Assembly: GCA_014529385.2 (NCBI GenBank)
Contig: CM043967.1
Span: forward strand, 84,758,278-84,822,277
DNA length: 64,000 nucleotides
Source of the DNA: Adiantum capillus-veneris
Taxonomy: Eukaryota; Streptophyta; Polypodiopsida; Polypodiales; Pteridaceae
Direction: 5' to 3'
The translations under genes were made by a program, and so were the position numbers. Below, in pieces: positions 48,863 to 61,262 of the stretch (its first letter is position 1; the number at the start of each line of letters is the position of its first letter). The notes beneath the pieces are model-generated. The model was given only the letters and a program-made list of their open reading frames with translations. It ran no database searches and was not told the DNA's origin.

Positions 48863-50293
48863 GGTAGTGATCCTTAGGTGGTGAGTGACCTAGTCGTAGC
48901 TTTAATTTTGAGACATTAGATTTGATTTCCATTCCGTTTACACCTTAGAGATCAAGAAGCTAGATGTGTGTTTTAGTGCTTGGTAGAGGCTAGAAGTCAG
49001 GGATTTGCTAGATCGAGTCTTGAAAGGCATAGGGAGTTGTGAGTGAGATACTAAGAGCATTTCATTATGCATTTTTTCTTGAAGCTTTGAAAGTACGGTT
49101 CCATAATCCATTTTACTTCCAATTTTGTATTGTTGTTCTTAGAATTCATTTCATCACTTAGGAGTAGGTTAGGTAACATCCAAAACCATCAAAGTGGCCT
49201 GGGAAGTTCAGGGAAAAAATTGCAAAACCATATTTTGTCAAGTGAGACCATAAACTTTGAAAAATTGAAAATTTGATGGTCAGAACTCAAAAGCTAATCT
49301 AAACCAAAAAAATAAGTACAAAAAGGGAATAACCAAACCAAAAAGAGTCAACCTGGAAAGTTTCAACTCATTTGGTATAGGAACATGGATAGCGATCCAT
49401 GTCCCCGTGTGATTTTTTAAGCAAAAATTGATATTCTTGAGTCAAATGTGATTCCTAATCATTGAATACACACTTTGGGTGGAAAATTAACAATGAAAAC
49501 TCACTCAAATCAAGAAATTGGGCAAAAGACACAAAAACCAAATATTTAAAAGCAAGGTAGCCAAAACACTCCAAGAAGGGGGTCTAAAAAGGGCAAAAGC
49601 AATCTAAGTCCCAAAATTGTCAGACCTAGGGTTTGAATTTTGGGTGACCTAAATTGATCCAAACCACACAAAAACCATATAGCATGGATCAATGGACTGA
49701 GAGGAAGGTGTGTGTCAAGTTTTGGTGCATTCTGACACAAAGGTACATGGATTGCAATCCATGTCTTCCTATGATAGATTGACCTCAAGCTAATACTATA
49801 GCTAGCACTAGTCCCTAGGAGCATAATGGTCTTCTCAAAATTTAATTAGGATTTGAATTGTGAATTTTACAAGAAAAACAAGAAATTATGTCAAAAGTGC
49901 GATAAAACTGTATTGGATTTAGACTTTGATTGATAGAGCGGTTGTAAACTCATAGCCACCAAGTATTTTTTTGCATAAATTGCAAGAGGTAGAGTGTGCG
50001 GCTCAAAGGTGATTTTAATTCGAGGATACAAATGCATCATACGAGGTAGTAGGTTAGGGTCTTACAAAGGGAATTGTTGATGTCCTTGCAATTAGGTAGA
50101 TTATACCAGAGTAGAAACCCTACTGTTAGAGACCAAGTTTCTCGTGTTTCAACCAAAGAGAGTGTTAATCAAGGACCTTTGTAGACCCTAGAGCCCAATC
50201 TTAGAGGAGAGTCTTTTTTATACTTCTTTAGAGAGATCCTATACCTATATGGCTAAAGGATTCAAAGGTGTGAGCTTTAAAGAAGCAACAACC
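48863..50293 (+). repeat. Gypsy-2 5' leader with palindromes
   Basis: Non-coding; ACATGGATAGCGATCCATGT at 49383-49402 and the perfect palindrome ACATGGATTGCAATCCATGT at 49745-49764 (361 bp apart). Shorter than the gypsy-1 leader and with fewer motif copies. Confidence 0.75.
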
Positions 50294-50580
50294 ATGGAAG
50301 TGGGACCATCCCAATGAGTGCCAGTCGTGCAATTTTTGCGCTTAAAATTTAAATTTGAAAATGAACAGGGTGCTAAAATCTATAAAGATGGTATGTATCG
50401 CTATTGTGTCAAACTAAAAGAGAAACCTACCAAGATCAAGAAAATACTTCTTGTGGACTATAGCTGTGATCGATACTTCAACGATGAGGGAACCATGTGC
50501 TTAGTTGTGCAGAATCCCTATATTTTGAACAAGTGGGGATTAACAGGCACTAAGGAGAAGGTTGATGTCATTACAAGAGG
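50294..50580 (+). pseudogene. Gypsy-2 gag N-terminus
   Basis: MEVGPSQ, a TGA at 50315, then VPVVQFLRLKFKFENEQG, AKIYKDGMYRYCVKLKEKP and CLVVQNPYILNKWGLTG. It pairs with gypsy-1 at 10100-10330. It is cut by the CACTA insertion after KVDV and resumes at 55600. Confidence 0.8.
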
Positions 50581-50589
50581 TACTTAATA

Positions 50590-50690
50590 TTAGCGATGCT
50601 CGCAGTGCGACGCTCAAAAGTGAAAACCCACGGCGTCACTATGAGCATCGCTATGAGCGTCGCTAAGTTACAAGTAACTTAACGATGCCC
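50590..50690 (+). repeat. CACTA 5' subterminal repeats
   Basis: Units AGCGATGCTC, GCGACGCTC, GCGTCACTATGA, GCATCGCTATGA and GCGTCGCTAAG in 80 bp; candidate transposase-binding sites as in En/Spm. Confidence 0.7.
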
Positions 50691-50794
50691 ATAGAGATTC
50701 CGATAGGGGTAAAAAAATAACCGGAGCATCCGAAAACTCAGATCTTAGATCTAAGTTTTCGACGTGCGCTCAAGCAAGCAAAGGTAACCCGCGC

Positions 50795-50951
50795 TCTCTC
50801 TCTCTCTCTCTTTGTTCTCCACACACACACACACACATACACACACGAGGAGAGGAAGGAGAGCCAGGTATGCTCCTTCCCTCTCCTCACTCTCATGTTC
50901 CCTTCCCCTCTTTCTCTCTCCCTCTCTCACACACACACACACACACATTCT

Positions 50952-51002
<51 letters not shown>

Positions 51003-51060
51003 ACATGCATAAACAAAAAATGCACACACACATGGATAAACAAAGAATGCATACACACAC

Positions 51061-51117
<57 letters not shown>
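50795..51117 (+). repeat. Compound (TC)n/(CA)n/(GA)n microsatellites
   Basis: TC tract 50796-50811, CA tracts at 50819-50847 and 50930-50946, GA tracts at 50957-51001 and 51064-51116, with a short ACACACATGGATAAACAAAGA-like spacer repeated between the GA tracts. Confidence 0.95.
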
Positions 51118-51120
<3 letters not shown>

Positions 51121-51122
51121 AT

Positions 51123-51656
51123 AAGAAGAAGAGAGTCTTAACGTCGTAGGAAACTATCAAAAGAGACCTTAAAGATCTAGTGGACGAGGAGTTGAACTCA
51201 AGACCTATTATTCAAGAGGGAAATGACATAACCAATCTATCACACTTGGGTGATAGAAATGTTATACCATTTTTCTCCTTTTATTGGTGCGCACACACAC
51301 TCACACACACACACTCGAGAAGAAGAGAGTTTAATTTAACGTCGTAGGAAACTATCCAAAGAGACCTTAAAGATCTAGTGGACGAGGAGTTGAACCCAAG
51401 AACTATTATTCAAGAGGGAAATGACATAACCAATCTATCATACTTGGGTGATAGAAAGGTTATACCATTTTTCTCCTTTTATTGGTGCGCACACACACCC
51501 ACACACACACACTCAAGAAGAAGAGAGTTTAATTTAACATCGTAGGAAACTAATTCAAGAGACCTTAAAGATCTAGCAGACGATGAGTTGAACTCAAGAC
51601 CTGTTATTCAAGAGGGAAATGGCATAACCAATCTACCACACTTCCTCTTTTTATTG

Positions 51657-51723
<67 letters not shown>

Positions 51724-51776
51724 AAGAAGAGAGTTTTAACGCCGTAGGAAACTATCCCAAGAGACGTTAAAGATTA
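51123..51776 (+). repeat. ~198-bp tandem repeat, 3.3 copies
   Basis: AAGAAGAGAGTYTTAA begins units at 51123, 51317, 51515 and 51721 (periods about 194, 198 and 206). Each unit carries CGTCGTAGGAAACTA, CCTTAAAGATCTAG, TTATTCAAGAGGGAAATG and a terminal CA-rich microsatellite (GCACACACAC...) that is longest in unit 3 (51658-51720). Confidence 0.93.
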
Positions 51777-52020
51777 GGTTAGATGTAGACTTACATTAGA
51801 TTAGACTTAGGTTTATTTAAGTTAGATTAGATTACATTTAGATTTATTTTTAGTTAGATTTATGTTAGATTAGATTTAGGTTAGATTAGATTTAGGTTTA
51901 TTTACGTTAGATTTATATTTCCGTTAAATTAAATTAGATTTATGTTTATTTTGAGTTTAAGATTAAATTAGATCTAGATTTATGTTCGATGGACTAGCTT
52001 TTTTTAGATTTAGGTTAGAT
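51768..52020 (+). repeat. Degenerate TTAGATT-type array
   Basis: About 250 bp of short units such as TTAGATTAGA, TTTAGGTTTATTT and TTAGATTTATG; no exact plant telomere repeat (TTTAGGG). Confidence 0.8.
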
Positions 52021-52280
52021 TTTAGTGCATGTCAATGAAGGTGCGCTCATGATGGTAAGCATTGTATGAAAAACACTTGCTCATATAAAGAACACTGAAA
52101 AAGACTCCGTTTTCCTACATGAGAAAATTTCCTGCGCTCACAGCCTCGACAGTCCATGTGGACCAGCAATTCCACCTGCATGTTTGACTGCTGCTACCAT
52201 ACAATAAGCCATCATGATCAGCCAATGGAAGATCAAATTGAGCCTACACAAAAATTAGCGATGCAAATGATGATTCCAAG

Positions 52281-52425
<145 letters not shown>

Positions 52426-52762
52426 ACAACCCGTCAAATTTAGAGTAAGAATTAAGTGCTTTGAGCAGGCATCAGCTACATTGCAAGAATGACGTACCTG
52501 CATGCTACAGACAAAGATCTACTGCAAAAAGATGTTAAGATGCTGTGAAATGCTACAACTAGGGAAGAGGCAAAGGGGTTTTTGTCCACTACATGCACTA
52601 TCATGTAGACATGGGTGTGTAGATTTCTTGTACCCATAAATGTAGGCATTGACCAATAAAGACGAGATTATAACCCGGTGGTTCTGATCTCTGTGCACCT
52701 CGAGACCAAGGTGTGCGGGGATTGGACATGACTAGAGAATGTGAGGTAGTTTACAGTGTGAA

Positions 52763-52765
<3 letters not shown>

Positions 52766-52839
<74 letters not shown>
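52766..52839 (+). repeat. (GA)n microsatellite
   Basis: About 37 GA units just upstream of the CACTA transposase. Confidence 0.98.
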
Positions 52840-52841
<2 letters not shown>

Positions 52842-52954
52842 AAGATGAAGAATGCCAATAGAAGATTAAATTTTTTGTCCAGGTTATAAGGTTTTTACCC
52901 TCATTATGAGTAGTGACGAGGATGTGGGGCCGTCCAACCGAAACACCTATCTCT

Positions 52955-54923
52955 CAACGAGGATCTTATGTCCTTGTAATCACTGCAAGCATGCTGTGTG
53001 ACAGACAAGACGTGTTTCTTTGCAGCACGTTCGCGAATTTGGTGAGTTCGATCCATTTATTATAGATTGAGTTGTTGCCAATTATAACTCGTCGGACTCT
53101 GACGCTGGCCAACATGCAGCAATCTTGCAACCCAATAGACGTGTTCATAGGCGCTTTGGTCAAGCAGCATATGTGAGGCCACAAGATGTATCCTCTGACA
53201 GCTCGGGGGATGATCATGCAGACCACATTCCCAATGAGGCAATGTTTGAGCCCGAGATCGATGAAATGATCGAGACGATCATGGATTTAGAAAGGCTTAT
53301 CTATGATGATATGAAAAGTGAAGCCGATACGCCATTGTATAATGTAGCACGTTTGTCTAGATTGAAGGTGCTCCTGGTTCTTCTCAACATGCAGGCAAAG
53401 TTTGGATGGAGTGACACTAGTGTCACAACTCTTTTCAGGTGATCTATTACAATTAGTTTACTTTAATAAAAAACTCTAGATGTATAATGATATGATAGAT
53501 TCTTACACAATACCGTATTTTTTTTGTTGTGTAGATTGCTGAAAGAGCACATACTGCCAGCTGATAATGTGATGCCAGATTCCCGAGAGGAAGCAAGAAA
53601 GATTTTGTGAAACTTGGAGATGGATTACAATTAGATCCACGCTTGTCCTAACGACTGCATTCTTTTCAGAGGGGAATACATAGACATGGAGAAGTGTCCG
53701 AAATGTGATTCTGAGAGATATCGAGTAGATCTCCATGGAGAAAAAATTTTGCAAAAGGTTTTGCGACATTTTCCTTTGCTTCCTCGCATCAAGCATTTCT
53801 TCGAATGTAAGTCCATGGCCGCCCTAGCATCATGGCATGAGGAGAATAAATATTCGGATGGTGTACTACGAATTCTTGCAGATTGCGCAGCTTGGAAACA
53901 TATAGATGAAACATGGCCAGAGTTTGCCAGGGAAGCTCGAAATTTGCGCTTAGGCTTGGCTATGGATGGCGTAAATCCATTTGGTCAAAGATTAACATCT
54001 TACAGTGTATGGCCCGTTGTCATCGTCAACTACAACATTCCTCCGTGGTTGACTACGAAGAAGGGGCACTTATGGCTAAGCTTGATTGTGCCGGGGTGAT
54101 ATAAAGTGAAGAATATGGATGTGTATCTTTGTCCACTATTGGAAGAGCTACAACAATTGTGGATTGGCATAGAAGTGGTGGATATGATCCGACACACAAG
54201 TTGACGGAATGCTTTGATCAAATGCATTCTAATGTGGACCATGCATGACTATCCCGGACTAACAGAATGCTCAGGTGATTTACACTCCTCACTCAAACAG
54301 TGTCTGATGGATCATTAAAACTCCCCAAAGCACCATGATTTTCATAGGAGACCAAGAACGCAAAGTAAATAAGACCATTCAATCTTTGCGGACCCCCACT
54401 GGCGTAATGCACTCGCTCCAAACGTGTTTTACTAAAGAAGGAAAGCTTACCGGTTTGAAGTCACAGGACTGGCATAAAATGTGTCAGATATGTTCATAGT
54501 GGGAATTGTGTAACAAATTCGTGTGTGGACTTTAATATCATTGTTGCTTGTGTTTTGCAGTTTATTTTACCGGTGGCCATTGAGGGATGTTTGTCTCTTG
54601 ACGTTCATAACACAATCTACAAACTTGCAAAGTTGGTGCAATGGATCTCACAAAAGGAGATCAACGTAGACTTCATACCATTCACCAAACTAAATGCTGC
54701 GGAGGTTGTGTGCATGTTTGAGAAAAACTTCCCTACTACCATGCTAACCATTCAGGTACATCTTTTTGTTCACATAGTTGATGAGGTGGAAATAGCTGGC
54801 AGAGTACATTCCAGATGGATGTTTTTTTTAGAACGTTTCATGAAAACGCTCAAGGGATATGTGCATCAGAAGGCACGTCCGGAGGGTAGCATGGCAATCA
54901 CAAAGCTAGTTTTCTCAATATAG
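52955..54923 (+). pseudogene. CACTA transposase (TNP2-like) with DUF4218 C-terminus, degenerate
   Basis: The N-terminal transposase-associated zinc block reads RILCPCNHCKHA, then VREFGEFDPFI. Exon 1 (open 53125-53438) ends ...TTCAG|GT. An intron 53439-53534 (GT...TAG) leads into LLKEHILPADNVMPDSREEA. IHACPNDCILFRGEYIDMEK, CPKCDSERY and the catalytic region ARNLRLGLAMDGVNPFGQRL, SYSVWPVVIVNYNIPPWL and DVYLCPLLEEL follow. GLKSQDWHKMCQ and a second likely intron (to about 54560) lead to DUF4218: ILPVAIEGCLSLD, MFEKNFPTTM, HSRWMFFLERFMKTLKGYVH and KARPEGSMAI. Stops (TGA near 53608, others near 54098 and 54200) and a missing stretch make it inactive. Confidence 0.88.
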
Positions 54924-55384
54924 ATGCTGCTCGTCGCACCACTAGATCTAGCTGATCGGGTGAAAGAGACACTAAGAAGCACTACTACTGCTTCTCAGCG
55001 TCTCTTTCACCCGATCAATTAGATTTAGTGGTGGAGCAAGCAACTTCTATGAGCAGACCTTTGTGATGCAGCTTCAGTCTCCATCGCACCCGGAGATTTA
55101 GTTGTAACTATTACATTTGCAAAGTTTAACAATCAAGTGACTTTGCCTATGATGTGTACAATTTTCATTCATTTACTTTAACCAATTTACGCTTGTCAGT
55201 TTTGTATCTTTATTCTGCAAACAATACTATGGATGATGGAGTTAATGGCTATATTATCTTGTGGGTGACTACTTTGGGTCTATATCTACCCTTGCACTTT
55301 TTTTCAAAGGTGAATCCATTAATGAAACATTCAATATGGTTGATGGGTGGTAGGGCATTCAATGCCCTGCCACCAATTTTTTTT

Positions 55385-55515
55385 TTCTCTCGGGCATCGC
55401 TATGACCATCGCTATATAAGGCTCTGCAGCGTCGCTATAAACGTTGCTATAGATGGCATGACAACGTCACTATGATGGTTGTTATAGGCGTCGCTATATA
55501 GCGATGCCTATAGCT
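55385..55515 (+). repeat. CACTA 3' subterminal repeats
   Basis: At least six direct units of type GCRTCGCTATRA (starting near 55394, 55406, 55429, 55441, 55463 and 55487) and one inverted TAGCGATGCCTA. Confidence 0.75.
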
Positions 55516-55599
55516 ACATTCCCGTATCGACGTTGTTAACGACGGTCTTAGCGACGCCGGGGGTTATAAAAACCCAATGTATTTCTGCCGCTAACAGTG

Positions 55600-56904
55600 T
55601 CACAAGAGCACACAACCTCTTTTAGTGTGTCAAGCCTAAAGAGAAGGCTCCAAACATGGACATTACTAATGCAAAGCTTAGGAGAGTGAACATGGCAATT
55701 TGAGTCAACACTGACAATACACATGTGGATTTGTAGAAGTATGAAAATGGAGAGCAAATGTGATGAGCCCTACATTGGGAATTAGCGGAGAAAAAATGCT
55801 TATATGTTTTCACATATGACAAAGGTAGAGATACCAAGGTGATAATTCTTGATAAATATGGACGATAATACTCTACCCTAAACCATAAACAACTAGAGAG
55901 ATATACATACTTTTGAGGACCTCTTCATCGGTACTATGTCATTCCTAGCATTCATAGACCAGCTATCTCTGAAATGAGGTCAGAAACCACAAGAACAAGT
56001 CCTATGAGGACCAAAGTGGAAGATTCATTTAGTCAACCACATTATTCAAAAACTAGAGTGATGGGATCCTTGAGTTCAAGGATTCCAATGACCACACACT
56101 GGGGCAGTGAGGCTCCAGACACAATTCACACTACTAGGGTTCCTAACACCAGAACCAAGGGTATATATGCAAGACTTGATGAGAGAATGATTGACCGAAC
56201 TCCCTCTAGAGCACCTATCAATGGGTATGAGGCAAGAGATTTTGTATTAGAGGGGCTTAGAATGATGAGAATGGTAGCCAAAACACAAAAGATGCGACCA
56301 TCTCACATGGTAAAGTGTGTGCCCAAAAGGTACAATGAATTGAGATATCGCTATGTGCATGTTACACTCTTTGAGCAAGTCTTAAGAGTAGAACAAGTTG
56401 CAGATTTTCATATGCAATATGAAGGATTTGGTTTGAGCTTGGAAGGAACAACATTGACTTGATTCTAACCATTGAATAATAGAGATTTCCTAAATATTGA
56501 GCAACTCTCGTGAGAGTTTGTTGAGGAATTTCTCAAAAGAGGAATCAAGCACACTATGGTTTTGCAAATCTATGCTTTTAAGCAAAAGGATAACAAAAAG
56601 GTGAAGGAAGCTTTACTTCACTGCAAACAATATATTGAGAGATGTCACGCATGAGAGTTACCACAAGATGATGATCGACGAATCAGTTCTCTTCATAAAG
56701 GGATTGAGAAATGAAACTCTCAAGAAGGATTTGCACTTAAAGGCATGCACCACATTCAAACAAGTCACTAGAGAGGCATTGTATTTGGTTTGACAACAGT
56801 AAGATGTATGGAGAGATAGCCAAAGATGCAGACACGATCACCATCGGCACCACTTCTACCATTAGTGTGTCATAATAATCAATATCTAATTCTCCTAAAT
56901 GATT
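55600..56904 (+). pseudogene. Gypsy-2 gag, middle part
   Basis: Resumes after the CACTA with DNA collinear to gypsy-1 10380-11470. Frame 55974-56462 reads VEDSFSQPHYSKTRVMGSLS, ARLDERMIDRTPSRAPINGY, MVKCVPKRYNELRYRYVHVT and QYEGFGLSLEGTTLT. LNIEQLS, EFVEEFLKRGIKHTM and QYIERCHA then follow. This is the Retrotrans_gag domain. Stops at 56460 and later; frames change near 56600. Confidence 0.82.
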
Positions 56905-57221
56905 TTCTCATGTTAAACTGATCATTTAATATGGGGAAGTGCCAGGGGAGAAAAAGCTAGAATATTGGTTAAGCTAGCAGACCGGCCACAATAGGGATCC
57001 AAAGGGGGGCCATCTGCAAAAGAGCCATGTGCAACAATGGGCTAAAAAGACCCTAAGGTTCAGCCCATTAAGACTTCCAAAATGCTACGGTTCCAAAATT
57101 CAAAGGTTGTGTCCAAAGGTCAACCATGGGAGGAATTGGATGCTTTGTGTGTGTCCCAAAAGTCTTTTCGAATCCCTACATAGGAGGGGGCGAGCCTAGC
57201 TTGTAGGGGATGAGAGAGAAA

Positions 57222-57328
<107 letters not shown>

Positions 57329-57395
57329 GCTCCCTTTACACAAAGGGAATGAGGGACACATGTCAGCTCCCTAGCCCAGATGCCCACAAGGTGTA

Positions 57396-57756
57396 CCAAT
57401 TCCTATTGGATGGCCTTGGAGGTGGACCAATGAGAATTAGGCTATATTAAATCTAGTTTAATTAATTTAAAAACACTTAATAAAAGAACCAATCAGAATA
57501 AAGTCCTCTAGAAGACTATTGGACAGTCTCCCAAGGGGTCCAATGAGCATTCAGCAGCCCAATCGCTTGCCTGATTCCTATTGGCCAGGAGGCAAAGGGG
57601 TCCAATGAGAGTTTAGTTGAATTATTAAATTACCTAAAGCTCTCACAAAAGAGGAAAGGGGGACACATGTCAGAAGGCTATCACTTATACTGCTTAATTA
57701 CCATTGGCTAGGCCTGGGGAGCTAGGCCTAGGGAGCTAGGCCTAGGGAGGTCCAAT
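57396..57756. promoter_or_regulatory. Cluster of eleven CCAAT/ATTGG boxes
   Basis: CCAAT at 57396, 57427, 57489, 57540, 57559, 57602 and 57752; ATTGG (CCAAT on the other strand) at 57405, 57518, 57580 and 57703. Several share a longer context GGTCCAATGAG. Chance would give less than one in 361 bp. The CCAAT box is the known NF-Y binding site; use as an LTR enhancer is inference. Confidence 0.55.
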
Positions 57757-58530
57757 GAGAGGAGAGCATGAGAAAATAGCAAGAGGGGTCAACCAAGCGA
57801 GAGAGGGGGCTGATTTTTTCAAGGCATTATCACACACACACTCACATAAGCTCATGTGTGAAGTAAAGAAGACTCTCTCTCCTTCTCAAGATTTAATGGA
57901 AAGCTTATCACCTACTCCAAGCTCGTGAGAAGGGAGGACTACACCAACAACTCTTGGCTTTGTGATGCAAATCCAACCAAGATCCAAGATTTAATGCATG
58001 CTCATCTCCTCTACCATGCTAATTACTAAGCTAAGAAATGCTAATATGAGTGATTATGTGAGGAGATGTACATCTTTCTCGTAAGACTACTCCTTCCGCT
58101 CAATCTACTCTCATACCCTGCTAGCTCTCACCATCTTCGAAGGTGTGTGAGGTCTTGGGTCTGAGATCGGGGCTAATTGATGTTGTGTTTGATAAGTGTT
58201 TTGCTTAGCGCATGAAGCTTTCATCTTCATTGCACTAGCTAGTCTTGAAGGAACACAAAGAATTGTATTGTACAATGTCTCTCTTGATGGGAGAAACCAT
58301 AATACAAAGCCTTTTGGAGGGGGAACCGGCTCCATGAAAATCCGGTCCTCAACTATTGTCAATAGCTTAATTTCTCTCTCTTTTGAAAGTATTGTTCATG
58401 CTATCTAACTAGGTGTTATGCTTTTTGTTTCTCTCTCCACCCAAGCACTCTTGTAATTTCTCATTAGGAATCTATTCTAATGAAATGCCCACTATGTTCA
58501 TGCTAATTTCCGCTACACACAAGTTTTTAG

Positions 58531-60230
58531 GCCATTAAATGTTACAAGTGAATCATCTACAAAACATAGCGATCCTACTTTGATCACACAAAATGTTGAC
58601 CAAGCAGTCAAGGAGGTGATTTGAAGGATGAATCAAGCTTACCAATAGAATCCCAATCTACAACCACAATAGCCACAAGTAGCAAATGCTCCAAGAATAT
58701 TAAAGTGGTGCACAATTGAGAAAAAATACACCCATTATGATAAAAATAAGTGTTTTCACAATCGAAACTATATGAGGGATAGGCACTAGATAGGAACGAA
58801 CAATATAGCACAAGGAGGAGACAAGCCGCAACCTCTGTTGGGCCAACATAGGCATTAACAAGGGAACAACTCAAATGTAAACAAGAGAATAAAGAAAATA
58901 GCAAGGAAATGAAAGTGTCAAAAATGGTATCAGGCGACTCAATCTTGGTTGAGAAAGTGAACGAGCACTTAGATTCCTTGTTGCAAGCTCGGGGGGGTCA
59001 CCATGTATAAATTGTGTACATATCATGTGAGTTCAAGGAATATTTCTAAAACTCCTTACCTGTGAATTTTTCACAAATAAAATATAACCTTTTTCTATTC
59101 AATCTGTAATGTTTTTTCCCAATTCTATTTTAAGATATCCTTCTATATGCAAAAATGTGAGAAAAAAAAAAATATCAACTCTTCTATTGCAGTCACGTGA
59201 TAGTCACATAATTATTAAGTAACCTCCCCGAGGTTGCAAGCCTATGAGGCGAGGCTAAAAAACAATCGAACACTAGAACAAAGATTGTTGACCATTTTGC
59301 ATCCTAAAACTGAAACCAAACAAATGGAAATGTGCAGAAGGTTCATAACGATAGCTCGAGCTTTAATGTATCCAAAAACATTGATAATCCCTGAGCAAGT
59401 AGTGCATGTGCCAGAAAACAAGAACGCATGTACCAATGAAAATCGATAAATGAAGAGTACAAGGATGGTTTCAAACACAACGGATGAGGCCAAGTCTCAC
59501 AAGATGTAGACAATTCCTAAAGTGGAGGAGCCGTGGCCACAATCCTTATGGGAAATAATTAGAAGAAGAAAAGATGGTAGTGTCACAGTGCAGTCAGTAC
59601 CAATCTCGGAGATCAACATGGACCATGAGATTTATCCTGGGATATACAATCATCAGACAAATATGCAAGGATGGAAGTATGTACAAAGAGTAATCCAAAT
59701 ACTTTAAGAACTACACAATACAAAATCTAGGGTGAGGGTTGTTCCATCTCAATCAAACCCAATTCCATAGATGATTGACACAAAAAGCCTACATGAATTG
59801 ATGTCATCCCCTATAAGATGCACCATTACACTCATAGAATTTTGAAATTCAAACCACGTTTCTGGGGTCAAATGAGCAAAACCCTGGAAAAGATGGGGTT
59901 AAAAATCTCTCGACAAGATAACTTGTAGATGAAAACATGGAAACAACTCCGCTAGAGAAACCAAAAGCAAAGCCAATACAATGAATAATGTGGGTGATTA
60001 TTGTGAAGGTGAAGAAGGAAACACCACCCTACCACTTGATTATAAGGGAGTTAAGACAAACAAATACTAGCCGACAAGACTAGGGTAGCCATTACTACAA
60101 AGGAAATCTGGAAGAAGTGGGGAAGACCAACTCTCAAAAAAATGCATATGAAGTTGCAATTGATAGACGAATCTAAGTTACGACCTAATGCCCTTCTAGA
60201 TGGTTAATTCTATCTTGGAACTAGAATAGG
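58531..60230 (+). pseudogene. Gypsy-2 gag C-terminal region and protease 1 remnant
   Basis: Collinear with gypsy-1 11590-13090: CAATCGAAACTATATGAGGG matches the gypsy-1 stretch at 11792. EEPWPQSLWEIIRRRKDGSV and SEINMDHEIYPG (59522 on) match EPWPQELWKDI and TEIHLEHELYP. VGDYCEGEEGNTTLPLDYKG near 60000 and AITTKEIWKKWGRPTL near 60095 are the protease 1 flank. The active site reads ILADKTRVAIT, so the D-T-G-A is not intact here either. It is split by the MITE and truncated at about 60230. Confidence 0.75.
58988..59232. mobile_element. MITE, hAT-like by its 8-bp TSD
   Basis: 245 bp, AT-rich, non-coding. Terminal inverted repeats CTCGGGGGGGTCAC and (inverted right end) CTCGGGGAGGTTAC match at 12 of 14. 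The perfect 8-bp duplication GTTGCAAG flanks it at 58980-58987 and 59233-59240. Gypsy-1 near 12330-12350 (TTGAAAGCTTATGA) shows the uninterrupted site, matching TTGCAAG|CCTATGA here. An 8-bp TSD is characteristic of hAT elements, although the termini do not start with the usual YA. Confidence 0.88.
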
Positions 60231-60751
60231 AGACCGAGATGACAAAAACTAACAAAATGACTGATCATTAGTACTTGTTTGGGGTCTTCTTGGGCCCTTT
60301 AAATTGGACGCTAAGTGCTTAAAATGCTAATGAAGGTTTGACCAAGCTAATGGCATAGGCCTAAAAATAGATATTTGTATTTGTTCTAAAAATAAAATGA
60401 TCTCAATCATATTTAGTCACCAGATCCTCTCATCTTTTTTGGTGTTAGTGCAGCCCGACATACCACTCCCCCACGTTTGAATTTGAAAATGTTTGTCACT
60501 TTTCCCTCCCTCGTTTTGGAGGTGCTGCAAATGCATATCTCTCTCTACACCCTCTCTCTAAAATGAGCTTGGATGGTTATGCTTGGGTTTAGGCTTCTTT
60601 TACCCTCTCTAGAAGCCATATCCTGTAGATCTAAAGCTCCTCTACCTCCCTCACTCTCTCCACCCTCTCTCTCTCTCTCTCTCTCGTAACAGCTCACCAT
60701 AGCTCTTTCTCTCTCTACTGTGCATTGTTACATACCTGCACATCCTTGTAA
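60231..60751. other. Unassigned stretch with TC-rich patches
   Basis: No gene recognised; (TC)n near 60658-60686. Confidence 0.45.
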
Positions 60752-60908
60752 GCTCCATCTCCATCTCCATTGGCATTTCCACCTCCACCTCCATCCTCAA
60801 CTGTACCTCTGCCTCCATCTCCATCTCCATCTCCATCTCCAACTCCACCTACACCCCCATCTCCATCTCCATCTCCATTTCCATCTTTATCTTCATCTCC
60901 ATCTCCAT
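60752..60908 (+). repeat. (CTCCAT)n hexanucleotide satellite
   Basis: About 25 degenerate 6-bp units (CTCCAT, CTCCAC, CTCCAA). Open in several frames on both strands because no stop occurs in the unit, so the Gly/Asp- and Pro/Ser-rich frames there are not genes. Confidence 0.92.
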
Positions 60909-61262
60909 GTCTAGCTACAATTGTTATGCAAGACATCACCAACAAGTCTTCAAAGTATAGACTACATGTCAATTTGGAGCAAGAGTATTCAACTTTGTGA
61001 AGCAATTGAGACACTGGATCTATTTTGATGGACATGCTACGATTGCAAGGGAGGAAAGCCATTGACCCTTGGACACACGGATCAATTTACCCCCTTGATC
61101 CTTAGATAGGTACATCTCCAGCATTTCTCATTTTCAACAAGCAACTCTTACGCTTTTTGGGTGACGGCTACCATGAATTGTTAGGACATTCCAGAGGATT
61201 TACACTTTTTACTTGTAAGATCTCTCGACACTTAATTAGATTCAAACAAAACTAGACACTGC

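Noticed and set aside
51768-52020. True telomeric DNA
   Set aside because: No run of TTTAGGG; units are variable and AT-only in places.
60651-61062. Gly/Asp-rich ORF on the - strand
   Set aside because: Product of the CTCCAT satellite.
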